Assembly (NCBI GenBank): GCA_958496175.1
Contig: OY292279.1
Span: 5,766,001 to 5,830,000, forward strand
Direction: 5' to 3'
Source: Sisyra terminalis
Taxonomy: Eukaryota; Arthropoda; Insecta; Neuroptera; Sisyridae
DNA: 64,000 nt
The notes below the pieces were generated by a model, which did not search any database, was not told where the DNA came from, and worked only from the letters and a program-made list of their open reading frames with translations. Positions 13,601 through 27,900 of this stretch are shown piece by piece; positions within the stretch are counted from its first letter, which is position 1, and each line of letters begins with the position of its first letter. The position numbers and the translations under genes were made by a program.

Positions 13601-16600
13601 GGATTTTTTTTTTTACTGAGAAATAGCTGAACATTATTGGTTAAATCATCCTCAATATTGTTGATGCGAAATATTTTATTTTTACGGGATAGAAGGTTGA
13701 GAAAACCGAACGGGAATTTAAGGAGTTGAAAATCTATGCGGCCAATTTCAACAGAAAATGGGTCATTTTAAGGGGGTGACTTTTCATTATGAGGTCTAGT
13801 TTTCTCAACGGATTATGAATTGGGGCCTACAAGTGAATTATAATGTGAAAAAATTTTCGTCCTGTGTGCTACAGGACACCCGCAATTTCGTTTCAAAGTT
13901 TCAAAAATGGCAAAAAGGACCATTTTCGACAGTAAAAAAAGGATATAAGGGATTTTTTTTTTTACTGAGAAATAGCTGAACATTATTGGTTAAATCATCC
14001 TCAATATTGTTGATGCGAAATATTTTATTTTTACGGGATAGAAGGTTGAGAAAACCGAACGGGAATTTAAGGAGTTGAAAATCTATGCGGCCAATTTCAA
14101 CAGAAAATGGGTCATTTTAAGGGGGTGACTTTTCAATATGAGGTCTAGTTTTCTCAACGGATTATGAATTGGGGCCAACAAGTGAATTATAATGTGAAAA
14201 AATTTTCGTCCTGTGTGCTACAGGACACCCGCAATTTCGTTTCAAAGTTTCAAAAATGGCAAAAAGGACCATTTTCGACAGTAAAAAAAGGATATAAGGG
14301 ATTTTTTTTTTTACTGAGCAATAGCTGAACATTATTGGTTAAATCATCCTCAACATTGCTAATGCAAAGTATTTCATTTTTAAGGGTTAGAAGGTTGAGA
14401 AAATCGAACGGGAAGTTAAGGAGTTGAAAATCTATGCGGCCAATTTCAACAGAAAATGGGTCATTTTAAGGGGGTGACTTTTCATTAAGAGGCCTAGTTT
14501 TCTCAACGGATTATGAATTGGGGCCTTCAAGTGAATCATAATGTGAAAAAATTTTCGTCCTGTGTGCTACAGGACACCCGCAATTTCGTTTCAAAGTTTC
14601 AAAAATGGCAAAAAGGACCATTTTCGACAGTAAAAAAAGGATATAAGGGATTTTTTTTTTTACTGAGAAATAGCTGAACATTATTGGTTAAATCATCCTC
14701 AACATTGCTAATGCAAAGTATTTCATTTTTAAGGGTTAGAAGGTTGAGAAAATCGAACGGGAAGTTAAGGAGTTGAAAATCTATGCGGCCAATTTCAACA
14801 GAAAATGGGTCATTTTAAAGGGGTGACTTTTCATTAAGAGGCCTAGTTTTCTCAACGGATTATGAATTGGGGCCTTCAAGTGAATCATAATGTGAAAAAA
14901 TTTTCGTCCTGTGTGCTACAGGACACCCGCAATTTCGTTTCAAAGTTTCAAAAATGGCAAAAAGGACCATTTTCGACAGTAAAAAAAGGATATAAGGGAT
15001 TTTTTTTTTTACTGAGAAATAGCTGAACATTATTGGTTAAATCATCCTCAATATTGTTGATGCGAAATATTTTATTTTTACGGGATAGAAGGTTGAGAAA
15101 ACCGAACGGGAATTTAAGGAGTTGAAAATCTATGCGGCCAATTTCAACAGAAAATGGGTCATTTTAAGGGGGTGACTTTTCATTATGAGGTCTAGTTTTC
15201 TCAACGGATTATGAATTGGGGCCTACAAGTGAATTATAATGTGAAAAAATTTTCGTCCTGTGTGCTACAGGACACCCGCAATTTCGTTTCAAAGTTTCAA
15301 AAATGGCAAAAAGGACCATTTTCGACAGTAAAAAAAGGATATAAGGGAAATTTTTTTTTGCTGCGAAATAGCTGAACATTGTTGGTTAAATCATCCTCAA
15401 CATTGTTGATGCGAAATATTTTATTTTTACGGGATAGAAGGTTGAGAAAACCGAACGGGAATTTAAGGAGTTGAAAATCTATGCGGCCAATTTCAACAGA
15501 AAATGGGTCATTTTAAGGGGGTGACTTTTCATTATGAGGTCTAGTTTTCTCAACGGATTATGAATTGGGGCCTACAAGTGAATTATAATGTGAAAAAATT
15601 TTCGTCCTGTGTGCTACAGGACACCCGCAATTTCGTTTCAAAGTTTCAAAAATGGCAAAAAGGACCATTTTCGACAGTAAAAAAAGGATATAAGGGATTT
15701 TTTTTTTTACTGAGAAATAGCTGAACATTATTGGTTAAATCATCCTCAATATTGTTGATGCGAAATATTTTATTTTTACGGGATAGAAGGTTGAGAAAAC
15801 CGAACGAGAATTTAAGGAGTTGAAAATCTATGCGGCCAATTTCAACAGAAAATGGGTCATTTTAAGGGGGTGACTTTTCATTATGAGGTCTAGTTTTCTC
15901 AACGGATTATGAATTGGGGCCTACAAGTGAATCATAATGTGAAAAAATTTTCGTCCTGTGTGCTACAGGACACCCGCAATTTCGTTTCAAAGTTTCAAAA
16001 ATGGCAAAAAGGACCATTTTCGACAGTAAAAAAAGGATATAAGGGATTTTTTTTTTTACTGAGAAATAGCTGAACATTATTGGTTAAATCATCCTCAACA
16101 TTGCTAATGCAAAGTATTTCATTTTTATGGGTTAGAAGGCTGAGAAAACCGAACGGGAATTTAAGGAGTTGAAAATCTATGCGGCCAATTTCAACTGAAA
16201 ATGGGTCATTTTAAGGGGGTGACTTTTCATTAATAGGCCTAGTTTTCTCAACGGATTATGAATTGGGGCCTTCAAGTGAATCATAATGTGAAAAAATTTT
16301 CGTCCTGTGTGCTACAGGACACCCGCAATTTCGTTTCAAAGTTTCAAAAATGGCAAAAAGGACCATTTTCGACAGTAAAAAAAGGATATAAGGGATTTTT
16401 TTTTTTACTGAGAAATAGCTGAACATTATTGGTTAAATCATCCTCAATATTGTTGATGCGAAATATTTTATTTTTACGGGATAGAAGGTTGAGAAAACCG
16501 AACGGGAATTTAAGGAGTTGAAAATCTATGCGGCCAATTTCAACAGAAAATGGGTCATTTTAAGGGGGTGACTTTTCAATATGAGGTCTAGTTTTCTCAA

Positions 16601-19600
16601 CGGATTATGAATTGGGGCCAACAAGTGAATTATAATGTGAAAAAATTTTCGTCCTGTGTGCTACAGGACACCCGCAATTTCGTTTCAAAGTTTCAAAAAT
16701 GGCAAAAAGGACCATTTTCGACAGTAAAAAAAGGATATAAGGGATTTTTTTTTTTACTGAGCAATAGCAGAACATTATTGGTTAAATCATCCTCAACATT
16801 GCTAATGCAAAGTATTTCATTTTTAAGGGTTAGAAGGTTGAGAAAATCGAACGGGAAGTTAAGGAGTTGAAAATCTATGCGGCCAATTTCAACAGAAAAT
16901 GGGTCATTTTAAGGGGGTGACTTTTCATTAAGAGGCCTAGTTTTCTCAACGGATTATGAATTGGGGCCTTCAAGTGAATCATAATGTGAAAAAATTTTCG
17001 TCCTGTGTGCTACAGGACACCCGCAATTTCGTTTCAAAGTTTCAAAAATGGCAAAAAGGACCATTTTCGACAGTAAAAAAAGGATATAAGGGATTTTTTT
17101 TTTTACTGAGAAATAGCTGAACATTATTGGTTAAATCATCCTCAATATTGTTGATGCGAAATATTTTATTTTTACGGGATAGAAGGTTGAGAAAACCGAA
17201 CGAGAATTTAAGGAGTTGAAAATCTATGCGGCCAATTTCAACAGAAAATGGGTCATTTTAAGGGGGTGACTTTTCATTATGAGGTCTAGTTTTCTCAACG
17301 GATTATGAATTGGGGCCAACAAGTGAATTATAATGTGAAAAAATTTTCGTCCTGTGTGCTACAGGACACCCGCAATTTCGTTTCAAAGTTTCAAAAATGG
17401 CAAAAAGGACCATTTTCGACAGTAAAAAAAGGATATAAGGGATTTTTTTTTTTACTGAGAAATAGCTGAACATTATTGGTTAAATCATCCTCAATATTGT
17501 TGATGCGAAATATTTTATTTTTACGGGATAGAAGGTTGAGAAAACCGAACGGGAATTTAAGGAGTTGAAAATCTATGCGGCCAATTTCAACAGAAAATGG
17601 GTCATTTTAAGGGGGTGACTTTTCATTATGAGGTCTAGTTTTCTCAACGGATTATGAATTGGGGCCTACAAGTGAATTATAATGTGAAAAAATTTTCGTC
17701 CTGTGTGCTACAGGACACCCGCAATTTCGTTTCAAAGTTTCAAAAATGGCAAAAAGGACCATTTTCGACAGTAAAAAAAGGATATAAGGGATTTTTTTTT
17801 TTACTGAGAAATAGCTGAACATTATTGGTTAAATCATCCTCAATATTGTTGATGCGAAATATTTTATTTTTACGGGATAGAAGGTTGAGAAAACCGAACG
17901 AGAATTTAAGGAGTTGAAAATCTATGCGGCCAATTTCAACAGAAAATGGGTCATTTTAAGGGGGTGACTTTTCATTATGAGGTCTAGTTTTCTCAACGGA
18001 TTATGAATTGGGGCCTACAAGTGAATCATAATGTGAAAAAATTTTCGTCCTGTGTGCTACAGGACACCCGCAATTTCGTTTCAAAGTTTCAAAAATGGCA
18101 AAAAGGACCATTTTCGACAGTAAAAAAAGGATATAAGGGATTTTTTTTTTTACTGAGAAATAGCTGAACATTATTGGTTAAATCATCCTCAACATTGCTA
18201 ATGCAAAGTATTTCATTTTTATGGGTTAGAAGGCTGAGAAAACCGAACGGGAATTTAAGGAGTTGAAAATCTATGCGGCCAATTTCAACTGAAAATGGGT
18301 CATTTTAAGGGGGTGACTTTTCATTAAGAGGCCTAGTTTTCTCAACGGATTATGAATTGGGGCCTTCAAGTGAATCATAATGTGAAAAAATTTTCGTCCT
18401 GTGTGCTACAGGACACCCGCAATTTCGTTTCAAAGTTTCAAAAATGGCAAAAAGGACCATTTTCGACAGTAAAAAAAGGATATAAGGGATTTTTTTTTTT
18501 ACTGAGAAATAGCTGAACATTATTGGTTAAATCATCCTCAATATTGTTGATGCGAAATATTTTATTTTTACGGGATAGAAGGTTGAGAAAACCGAACGGG
18601 AATTTAAGGAGTTGAAAATCTATGCGGCCAATTTCAACAGAAAATGGGTCATTTTAAGGGGGTGACTTTTCAATATGAGGTCTAGTTTTCTCAACGGATT
18701 ATGAATTGGGGCCAACAAGTGAATTATAATGTGAAAAAATTTTCGTCCTGTGTGCTACAGGACACCCGCAATTTCGTTTCAAAGTTTCAAAAATGGCAAA
18801 AAGGACCATTTTCGACAGTAAAAAAAGGATATAAGGGATTTTTTTTTTTACTGAGCAATAGCTGAACATTATTGGTTAAATCATCCTCAACATTGCTAAT
18901 GCAAAGTATTTCATTTTTAAGGGTTAGAAGGTTGAGAAAATCGAACGGGAAGTTAAGGAGTTGAAAATCTATGCGGCCAATTTCAACAGAAAATGGGTCA
19001 TTTTAAGGGGGTGACTTTTCATTAAGAGGCCTAGTTTTCTCAACGGATTATGAATTGGGGCCTTCAAGTGAATCATAATGTGAAAAAATTTTCGTCCTGT
19101 GTGCTACAGGACACCCGCAATTTCGTTTCAAAGTTTCAAAAATGGCAAAAAGGACCATTTTCGACAGTAAAAAAAGGATATAAGGGATTTTTTTTTTACT
19201 GAGAAATAGCTGAACATTATTGGTTAAATCATCCTCAACATTGCTAATGCAAAGTATTTCATTTTTAAGGGTTAGAAGGTTGAGAAAATCGAACGGGAAG
19301 TTAAGGAGTTGAAAATCTATGCGGCCAATTTCAACAGAAAATGGGTCATTTTAAAGGGGTGACTTTTCATTAAGAGGCCTAGTTTTCTCAACGGATTATG
19401 AATTGGGGCCTTCAAGTGAATCATAATGTGAAAAAATTTTCGTCCTGTGTGCTACAGGACACCCGCAATTTCGTTTCAAAGTTTCAAAAATGGCAAAAAG
19501 GACCATTTTCGACAGTAAAAAAAGGATATAAGGGATTTTTTTTTTTACTGAGAAATAGCTGAACATTATTGGTTAAATCATCCTCAACATTGCTAATGCA

Positions 19601-20240
19601 AAGTATTTCATTTTTAAGGGTTAGAAGGTTGAGAAAATCGAACGGGAAGTTAAGGAGTTGAAAATCTATGCGGCCAATTTCAACAGAAAATGGGTCATTT
19701 TAAAGGGGTGACTTTTCATTAAGAGGCCTAGTTTTCTCAACGGATTATGAATTGGGGCCTACAAGTGAATTATAATGTGAAAAAATTTTCGTCCTGTGTG
19801 CTACAGGACACCCGCAATTTCGTTTCAAAGTTTCAAAAATGGCAAAAAGGACCATTTTCGACAGTAAAAAAAGGATATAAGGGATTTTTTTTTTTACTGA
19901 GAAATAGCTGAACATTATTGGTTAAATCATCCTCAATATTGTTGATGCGAAATATTTTATTTTTACGGGATAGAAGGTTGAGAAAACCGAACGGGAATTT
20001 AAGGAGTTGAAAATCTATGCGGCCAATTTCAACAGAAAATGGGTCATTTTAAGGGGGTGACTTTTCATTATGAGGTCTAGTTTTCTCAACGGATTATGAA
20101 TTGGGGCCTACAAGTGAATTATAATGTGAAAAAATTTTCGTCCTGTGTGCTACAGGACACCCGCAATTTCGTTTCAAAGTTTCAAAAATGGCAAAAAGGA
20201 CCATTTTCGACAGTAAAAAAAGGATATAAGGGAAATTTTT
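7680..20240. repeat. Satellite region with shuffled multi-monomer repeats
   Basis: Monomers with the GGGATTTTTTTTTTACTGAG junction dominate. Private variants mark repeated blocks: AGCAATAGC at 9431, 12921, 14317, 16760 and 18854 (spacings 10, 4, 7 and 6 monomers), and CTGAGAAAAC preceded by ATGGGTTAGAAGG at 8811, 11603, 12301, 16140 and 18234 (8, 2, 11 and 6 monomers). The unequal spacings fit repeated unequal exchange rather than one fixed higher-order unit. Confidence 0.85.
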
Positions 20241-20899
20241 TTTTGCTGCGAAATAGCTGAACATTGTTGGTTAAATCATCCTCAACATTGTTGATGCGAA
20301 ATATTTTATTTTTACGGGATAGAAGGTTGAGAAAACCGAACGGGAATTTAAGGAGTTGAAAATCTATGCGGCCAATTTCAACAGAAAATGGGTCATTTTA
20401 AGGGGGTGACTTTTCATTAAGAGGCCTAGTTTTCTCAACGGATTATGAATTGGGGCCTTCAAGTGAATCATAATGTGAAAAAATTTTCGTCCTGTGTGCT
20501 ACAGGACACCCGCAATTTCGTTTCAAAGTTTCAAAAATGACAAAAAGGACCATTTTCGACAGTAAAAAAAGGATATAAGGGAAATTTTTTTTTGCTGCTA
20601 TATAGCTGAACATTATTGGTTAAACCATCCTCAACATTGTTGATGCGAAATATTTTATTTTTACGGGATAGAAGGTTGAGAAAACCGAACGGGAATTTAA
20701 GGAGTTGAAAATCTATGCGGCCAATTTCAACAGAAAATGGGTCATTTTAAGGGGGTGACTTTTCATTATGAGGTCTAGTTTTCTCAACGGATTATGAATT
20801 GGGGCCTACAAGTGAATTATATAGTGAAAAAATGTTCGTCCTGTGTGCTACAGGACACCCGCAATTTCGTTTCAAAGTTTCAAAAATGGCAAAAAGGAC

Positions 20900-23800
20900 C
20901 ATTTTCGACAGTAAAAAAAGGATATAAGGGAAATTTTTTTTTGCTGCGATATAGCTGAACATTATTGGTTAAATCATCCTCAACATTGTTGATGCGAAAT
21001 ATTTTATTTTTACGGGATAGAAGGTTGAGAAAACCGAACGGGAATTTAAGGAGTTGAAAATCTATGCGGCCAATATCAACAGAAAATGGGTCATTTTAAG
21101 GGGGTGACTTTTCATTAAGAGGCCTAGTTTTCTCAACGGATTATGAATTGGGGCCTTCAAGTGAATCATAATGTGAAAAAATTTTCGTCCTGTGTGCTAC
21201 AGGACACCCACAATTTCGTTTCAAAGTTTCAAAAATGGCAAAAAGGACCATTTTCGACAGTAAAAAAAGGATATAAGGGAAATTTTTTTTTGCTGAGAAA
21301 TAGCTGAACATTATTGGTTAAATCATCCTCAACATTGTTGATGCGAAATATTTTATTTTTACGGGTTAGAAGGTTGAGAAAACCGAACGGGAATTTAAGG
21401 AGTTGAAAATCTATGCGGCCAATTTCAATAGAAAATTGGTCATTTTAAGGGGGTGACTTTTCATTAAGAGGCCTAGTTTTCTCAACGGATTATGAATTGG
21501 GGCCTTCAAGTGAATTATAATGTGAAAAAATTTTCGTCCTGTGTGCTACAGGACACCCGCAATTTCGATTCAAAGTTTCAAAAATGGCAAAAAGGACCAT
21601 TTTCGACAGTAAAAAAAGGATATAAGGGAAAGTTTTTTTTGCTGAGAAATAGCTGAACATTATTGGTTAATTCATCCTCAACATTGCTGATACAAAATAT
21701 TTTATTTTTACGGGATAGAAGGTTGAGAAAACCGAACGGGAATTTAAGGAGATGAAAATCTATGCGGCCATTTTCAACAGAAAATGGGTCATTTTAAGGG
21801 GGTGACTTTTCATTATGAGGTCTAGTTTTCTCAACGGATTATGAATTGGGGCCTACAAGTGAATTATATAGTGAAAAAATTTTCGTCCTGTGTGCTACAG
21901 GACACCCGCAATTTCGTTTCAAAGTTTCAAAAATGGCAAAAAGGACCATTTTCGACAGTAAAAAAAGGATATAAGGGAAATTTTTTTTTGCTGCGAAATA
22001 GCTGAACATTATTGGTTAAATCATCCTCAACATTGTTGATGCGAAATATTTTATTTTTACGGGATAGAAGGTTGAGAAAACCAAACGGGAATTTAAGGAG
22101 TTGAAAATCTATGCGGCCAATTTCAACAGAAAATGGGTCATTTTAAGGGGGTGACTTTTCATTATGAGGTCTAGTTTTCTCAACGGATTATGAATTGGGG
22201 CCTACAAGTGAATTATATAGTGAAAAAATGTTCGTCCTGTGTGCTACAGGACACCCGCAATTTCGTTTCAAAGTTTCAAAAATGGCAAAAAGGACCATTT
22301 TCGATAGTAAAAAAAGGATATAAGGGAAAGTTTTTTTTGCTGAGAAATAGCTGAACATTATTGGTTAAATCATCCTCAACATTGCAAATGCAAAGTATTT
22401 CATTTTTAAGGGTTAGAAGGTTGAGAAAACCGAACGGGAATTTAAGGAGTTGAAAATCTATACGGCCAATTTCAACAGAAAATGGGTCATTTTAAGGGGG
22501 TGACTTTTCATTAAGAGGCCTAGTTTTCTCAACGGATTATGAATTGGGGCCTACAAGTGAATTATATAGTGAAAAAATTTTCGTCCTGTGTGCTACAGGA
22601 CACCCGCAATTTCGTTTCAAAGTTTCAAAAATGGCAAAAAGGACCATTTTCGACAGTAAAAAAAGGATATAAGGGATTTTTTTTTTTACTGAGAAATAGC
22701 TGAACATTATTGGTTAAATCATCCTCAACATTGCTAATGCAAAGTATTTCATTTTTAAGGGTTAGAAGGTTGAGAAAATCGAACGGGAAGTTAAGGAGTT
22801 GAAAATCTATGCGGCCAATTTCAACAGAAAATGGGTCATTTTAAGGGGGTGACTTTTCATTAAGAGGCCTAGTTTTCTCAACGGATTATGAATTGGGGCC
22901 TTCAAGTGAATCATAATGTGAAAAAATTTTCGTCCTGTGTGCTACAGGACACCCGCAATTTCGTTTCAAAGTTTCAAAAATGGCAAAAAGGACCATTTTC
23001 GACAGTAAAAAAAGGATATAAGGGATTTTTTTTTTTACTGAGAAATAGCTGAACATTATTGGTTAAATCATCCTCAATATTGTTGATGCGAAATATTTTA
23101 TTTTTACGGGATAGAAGGTTGAGAAAACCGAACGGGAATTTAAGGAGTTGAAAATCTATGCGGCCAATATCAACAGAAAATGGGTCATTTTAAGGGGGTG
23201 ACTTTTCATTATGAGGTCTAGTTTTCTCAACGGATTATGAATTGGGGCCTACAAGTGAATTATAATGTGAAAAAATTTTCGTCCTGTGTGCTACAGGACA
23301 CCCGCAATTTCGTTTCAAAGTTTCAAAAATGGCAAAAAGGACCATTTTCGACAGTAAAAAAAGGATATAAGGGAAATTTTTTTTTGCTGAGAAATGGCTG
23401 AACATTATTGGTTAAATCATCCTCAACATTGTTGATGCGAAATATTTTATTTTTACGGGATAGAAGGTTGAGAAAACCGAACGGGAATATAAGGAGTTGA
23501 AAATCTATGCGGCCAATTTCAATAGAAAATTGGTCATTTTAAGGGGGTGACTTTTCATTAAGAGGCCTAGTTTTCTCAACGGATTATGAATTGGGGCCTT
23601 CAAGTGAATCATAATGTGAAAAAATTTTCGTCCTGTGTGCTACAGGACACCCGCAATTTCGTTTCAAAGTTTCAAAAATGGCAAAAAGGACCATTTTCGA
23701 CAGTAAAAAAAGGATATAAGGGAAATTTTTTTTTGCTGCGATATAGCTGAACATTATTGGTTAAATCATCCTCAACATTGTTGATGCGAAATATTTTATT

Positions 23801-24900
23801 TTTACGGGATAGAAGGTTGAGAAAACCGAACGGGAATTTAAGGAGTTGAAAATCTATGCGGCCAATATCAACAGAAAATGGGTCATTTTAAGGGGGTGAC
23901 TTTTCATTAAGAGGCCTAGTTTTCTCAACGGATTATGAATTGGGGCCTTCAAGTGAATCATAATGTGAAAAAATTTTCGTCCTGTGTGCTACAGGACACC
24001 CACAATTTCGTTTCAAAGTTTCAAAAATGGCAAAAAGGACCATTTTCGACAGTAAAAAAAGGATATAAGGGAAATTTTTTTTTGCTGAGAAATAGCTGAA
24101 CATTATTGGTTAAATCATCCTCAACATTGTTGATGCGAAATATTTTATTTTTACGGGTTAGAAGGTTGAGAAAACCGAACGGGAATTTAAGGAGTTGAAA
24201 ATCTATGCGGCCAATTTCAATAGAAAATTGGTCATTTTAAGGGGGTGACTTTTCATTAAGAGGCCTAGTTTTCTCAACGGATTATGAATTGGGGCCTTCA
24301 AGTGAATTATAATGTGAAAAAATTTTCGTCCTGTGTGCTACAGGACACCCGCAATTTCGATTCAAAGTTTCAAAAATGGCAAAAAGGACCATTTTCGACA
24401 GTAAAAAAAGGATATAAGGGAAAGTTTTTTTTGCTGAGAAATAGCTGAACATTATTGGTTAATTCATCCTCAACATTGCTGATACAAAATATTTTATTTT
24501 TACGGGATAGAAGGTTGAGAAAACCGAACGGGAATTTAAGGAGATGAAAATCTATGCGGCCATTTTCAACAGAAAATGGGTCATTTTAAGGGGGTGACTT
24601 TTCATTATGAGGTCTAGTTTTCTCAACGGATTATGAATTGGGGCCTACAAGTGAATTATATAGTGAAAAAATTTTCGTCCTGTGTGCTACAGGACACCCG
24701 CAATTTCGTTTCAAAGTTTCAAAAATGGCAAAAAGGACCATTTTCGACAGTAAGAAAAGGATATAAGGGAAATTTTTTTTTGCTGCGAAATAGCTGAACA
24801 TTATTGGTTAAATCATCCTCAACATTGTTGATGCGAAATATTTTATTTTTACGGGATAGAAGGTTGAGAAAACCAAACGGGAATTTAAGGAGTTGAAAAT
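20900..24900. repeat. Eight-monomer higher-order repeat (2,792 bp)
   Basis: The private changes CCCACAATTTCG (21211 and 24003) and GGAGATGAAAATC (21751 and 24543) recur at exactly 2,792 bp, which is 8 x 349. The intervening monomers match in order, so this block was duplicated as a unit. Confidence 0.88.
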
Positions 24901-27900
24901 CTATGCGGCCTATTTCAACAGAAAATGGGTCATTTTTAGGGGGTGACTTTTCATTATGAGGTCTAGTTTTCTCAACGGATTATGAATAAAGGCCATCAAG
25001 TGAATTATAATGTGAAAAAAAATTTGTATTGTGTGCTACAAGACACCCGCAATTTCGTTTCAAAGTATCAAAAATGGCAAAAAGGACCATTTTCGTTAGT
25101 AAAAAAAGGATATAAGGGAAAGTTTTTTTTGCTGAGAAATAGCTGAACATTATTGCTTAAATCATCCTCAACATTGCTAATGCAAAGTATTTCATTTTTA
25201 AGGGTTAGAAGGTTGAGAAAATCGAACGGGAAGTTAAGGAGTTGAAAATCTATGCGGCCAATTTCAACAGAAAATGGGTCATTTTAAGGGGGTGACTTTT
25301 CATTAAGAGGCCTAGTTTTCTCAACGGATTATGAATTGGGGCCTTCAAGTGAATTATAATGTGAAAAAATTTTCGTCCTATGTGCTACAGGACACCCGCA
25401 ATTTCGTTTCAAAGTTTCAAAAATGGCAAAAAGGACCATTTTCGACAGTAAAAAAAGGATATAAGGGAAATTTTTTTTGGCTGCGAAATAGCTGAACATT
25501 ATTGGTTAAATCATCCTCAACATTGTTGATACGAAATATTTTATTTTTACGGGATAGAAGGTTGAGAAAACCGAACGGGAATTTAAGGAGTTGAAAATCT
25601 ATGCGGCCAATTTCAACAGAAAATGGGTCATTTTTAGGGGGTGACTTTTCATTATGAGGTCTAGTTTTCTCAACGGATTATGAATAAAGGCCATCAAGTG
25701 AATTATAATGTGAAAAAAAATTTGTTTTGTGTGCTACAAGACACCCGCAATTTCGTTTCAAAGTATCAAAAATGGCAAAAAGGACCATTTTCGTTAGTAA
25801 AAAAAGGATATAAGGGAAAGTTTTTTTTGCTGAGAAATAGCTTAACATTATTGCTTAAATCATCCTCAACAATGCTAATGCAAAGTATTTCATTTTTAAG
25901 GGTTAGAAGGTTGAGAAAATCGAACGGGAAGTTAAGGAGTTGAAAATCTATGCGGCCAATTTCAACAGAAAATGGGTCATTTTAAGGGGGTGACTTTTCA
26001 TTAAGAGGCCTAGTTTTCTCAACGGATTATGAATTGGGGCCTTCAAGTGAATTATAATGTGAAAAAATTTTCGTCCTATGTGCTACAGGACACCCGCAAT
26101 TTCGTTTCAAAGTTTCAAAAATGGCAAAAAGGACCATTTTCGACAGTAAAAAAAGGATATAAGGGAAATTTTTTTTGGCTGCGAAATAGCTGAACATTAT
26201 TGGTTAAATCATCCTCAACATTGTTGATACGAAATATTTTATTTTTACGGAATAGAAGGTTGAGAAAACCGAACGGGAATTTAAGGAGTTGAAAATCTAT
26301 GCGGCCAATTTCAACAGAAAATGGGTCATTTTTAGGGGGTGACTTTTCATTATGAGGTCTAGTTTTCTCAACGGATTATGAATAAAGGCCATCAAGTGAA
26401 TTATAATGTGAAAAAAAATTTGTTTTGTGTGCTACAAGACACCCGCAATTTCGTTTCAAAGTATCAAAAATGGCAAAAAGGACCATTTTCGTTAGTAAAA
26501 AAAGGATATAAGGGAAAGTTTTTTTTGCTGAGAAATAGCTGAACATTATTGCTTAAATCATCCTCAACATTGCTAATGCAAAGTATTTAATTTTTAAGGG
26601 TTAGAAGGTTGAGAAAATCGAACGGGAAGTTAAGGAGTTGAAAATCTATGCGGCCAATTTCAACAGAAAATGGGTCATTTTAAGGGGGTGACTTTTCATT
26701 AAGAGGCCTAGTTTTCTCAACGGATTATGAATTGGGGCCTTCAAGTGAATTATAATGTGAAAAAATTTTCGTCCTATGTGCTACAGGACACCCGCAATTT
26801 CGTTTCAAAGTTTCAAAAATGGCAAAAAGGACCATTTTCGACAGTAAAAAAAGGATATAAGGGAAATTTTTTTTGGCTGCGAAATAGCTGAACATTATTG
26901 GTTAAATCATCCTCAACATTGTTGATACGAAATATTTTATTTTTACGGGATAGAAGGTTGAGAAAACCGAACGGGAATTTAAGGAGTTGAAAATCTATGC
27001 GGCCAATTTCAACAGAAAATGGGTCATTTTAAGGGGGTGACTTTTCATTAAGAGGCCTAGTTTTCTCAACGGATTATGAATTGGGGCCTTCAAGTGAATT
27101 ATAATGTGAAAAAATTTTCGTCCTATGTGCTACAGGACACCCGCAATTTCGTTTCAAAGTTTCAAAAATGGCAAAAAGGACCATTTTCGACAGTAAAAAA
27201 AGGATATAAGGGAAATTTTTTTTGGCTGCGAAATAGCTGAACATTATTGGTTAAATCATCCTCAACATTGTTGATGCGAAATATTTTCTTTTTACGGGAT
27301 AGAAGGTTGAGAAAACCGAACGGGAAGTTAAGGAGTTGAAAATCTATGCGGCCAATTTCAACAGAAAATGGGTCATTTTAAGGGGGTGACTTTTCATTAA
27401 GAGGCCTAGTTTTCTCAACGGATTATGAATTGGGGCCTTCAAGTGAATTATAATGTGAAAAAATTTTCGTCCTATGTGCTACAGGACACCCGCAATTTCG
27501 TTTCAAAGTTTCAAAAATGGCAAAAAGGACCATTTTCGACAGTAAAAAAAGGATATAAGGGAAATTTTTTTTGGCTGCGAAATAGCTGAACATTATTGGT
27601 TAAATCATCCTCAACATTGTTGATACGAAATATTTTATTTTTACGGGATAGAAGGTTGAGAAAACCGAACGGGAATTTAAGGAGTTGAAAATCTATGCGG
27701 CCAATTTCAACAGAAAATGGGTCATTTTTAGGGGGTGACTTTTCATTATGAGGTCTAGTTTTCTCAACGGATTATGAATAAAGGCCATCAAGTGAATTAT
27801 AATGTGAAAAAAAATTTGTTTTGTGTGCTACAAGACACCCGCAATTTCGTTTCAAAGTATCAAAAATGGCAAAAAGGACCATTTTCGTTAGTAAAAAAAG

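Noticed and set aside
16607..16870. 87-codon open frame in the satellite
   Set aside because: It arises because one monomer happens to lack a stop; sister monomers are interrupted, and the frame is made of satellite sequence.
25680..25943. 87-codon open frame in the satellite
   Set aside because: Same explanation; an in-phase monomer variant with no independent coding signal.
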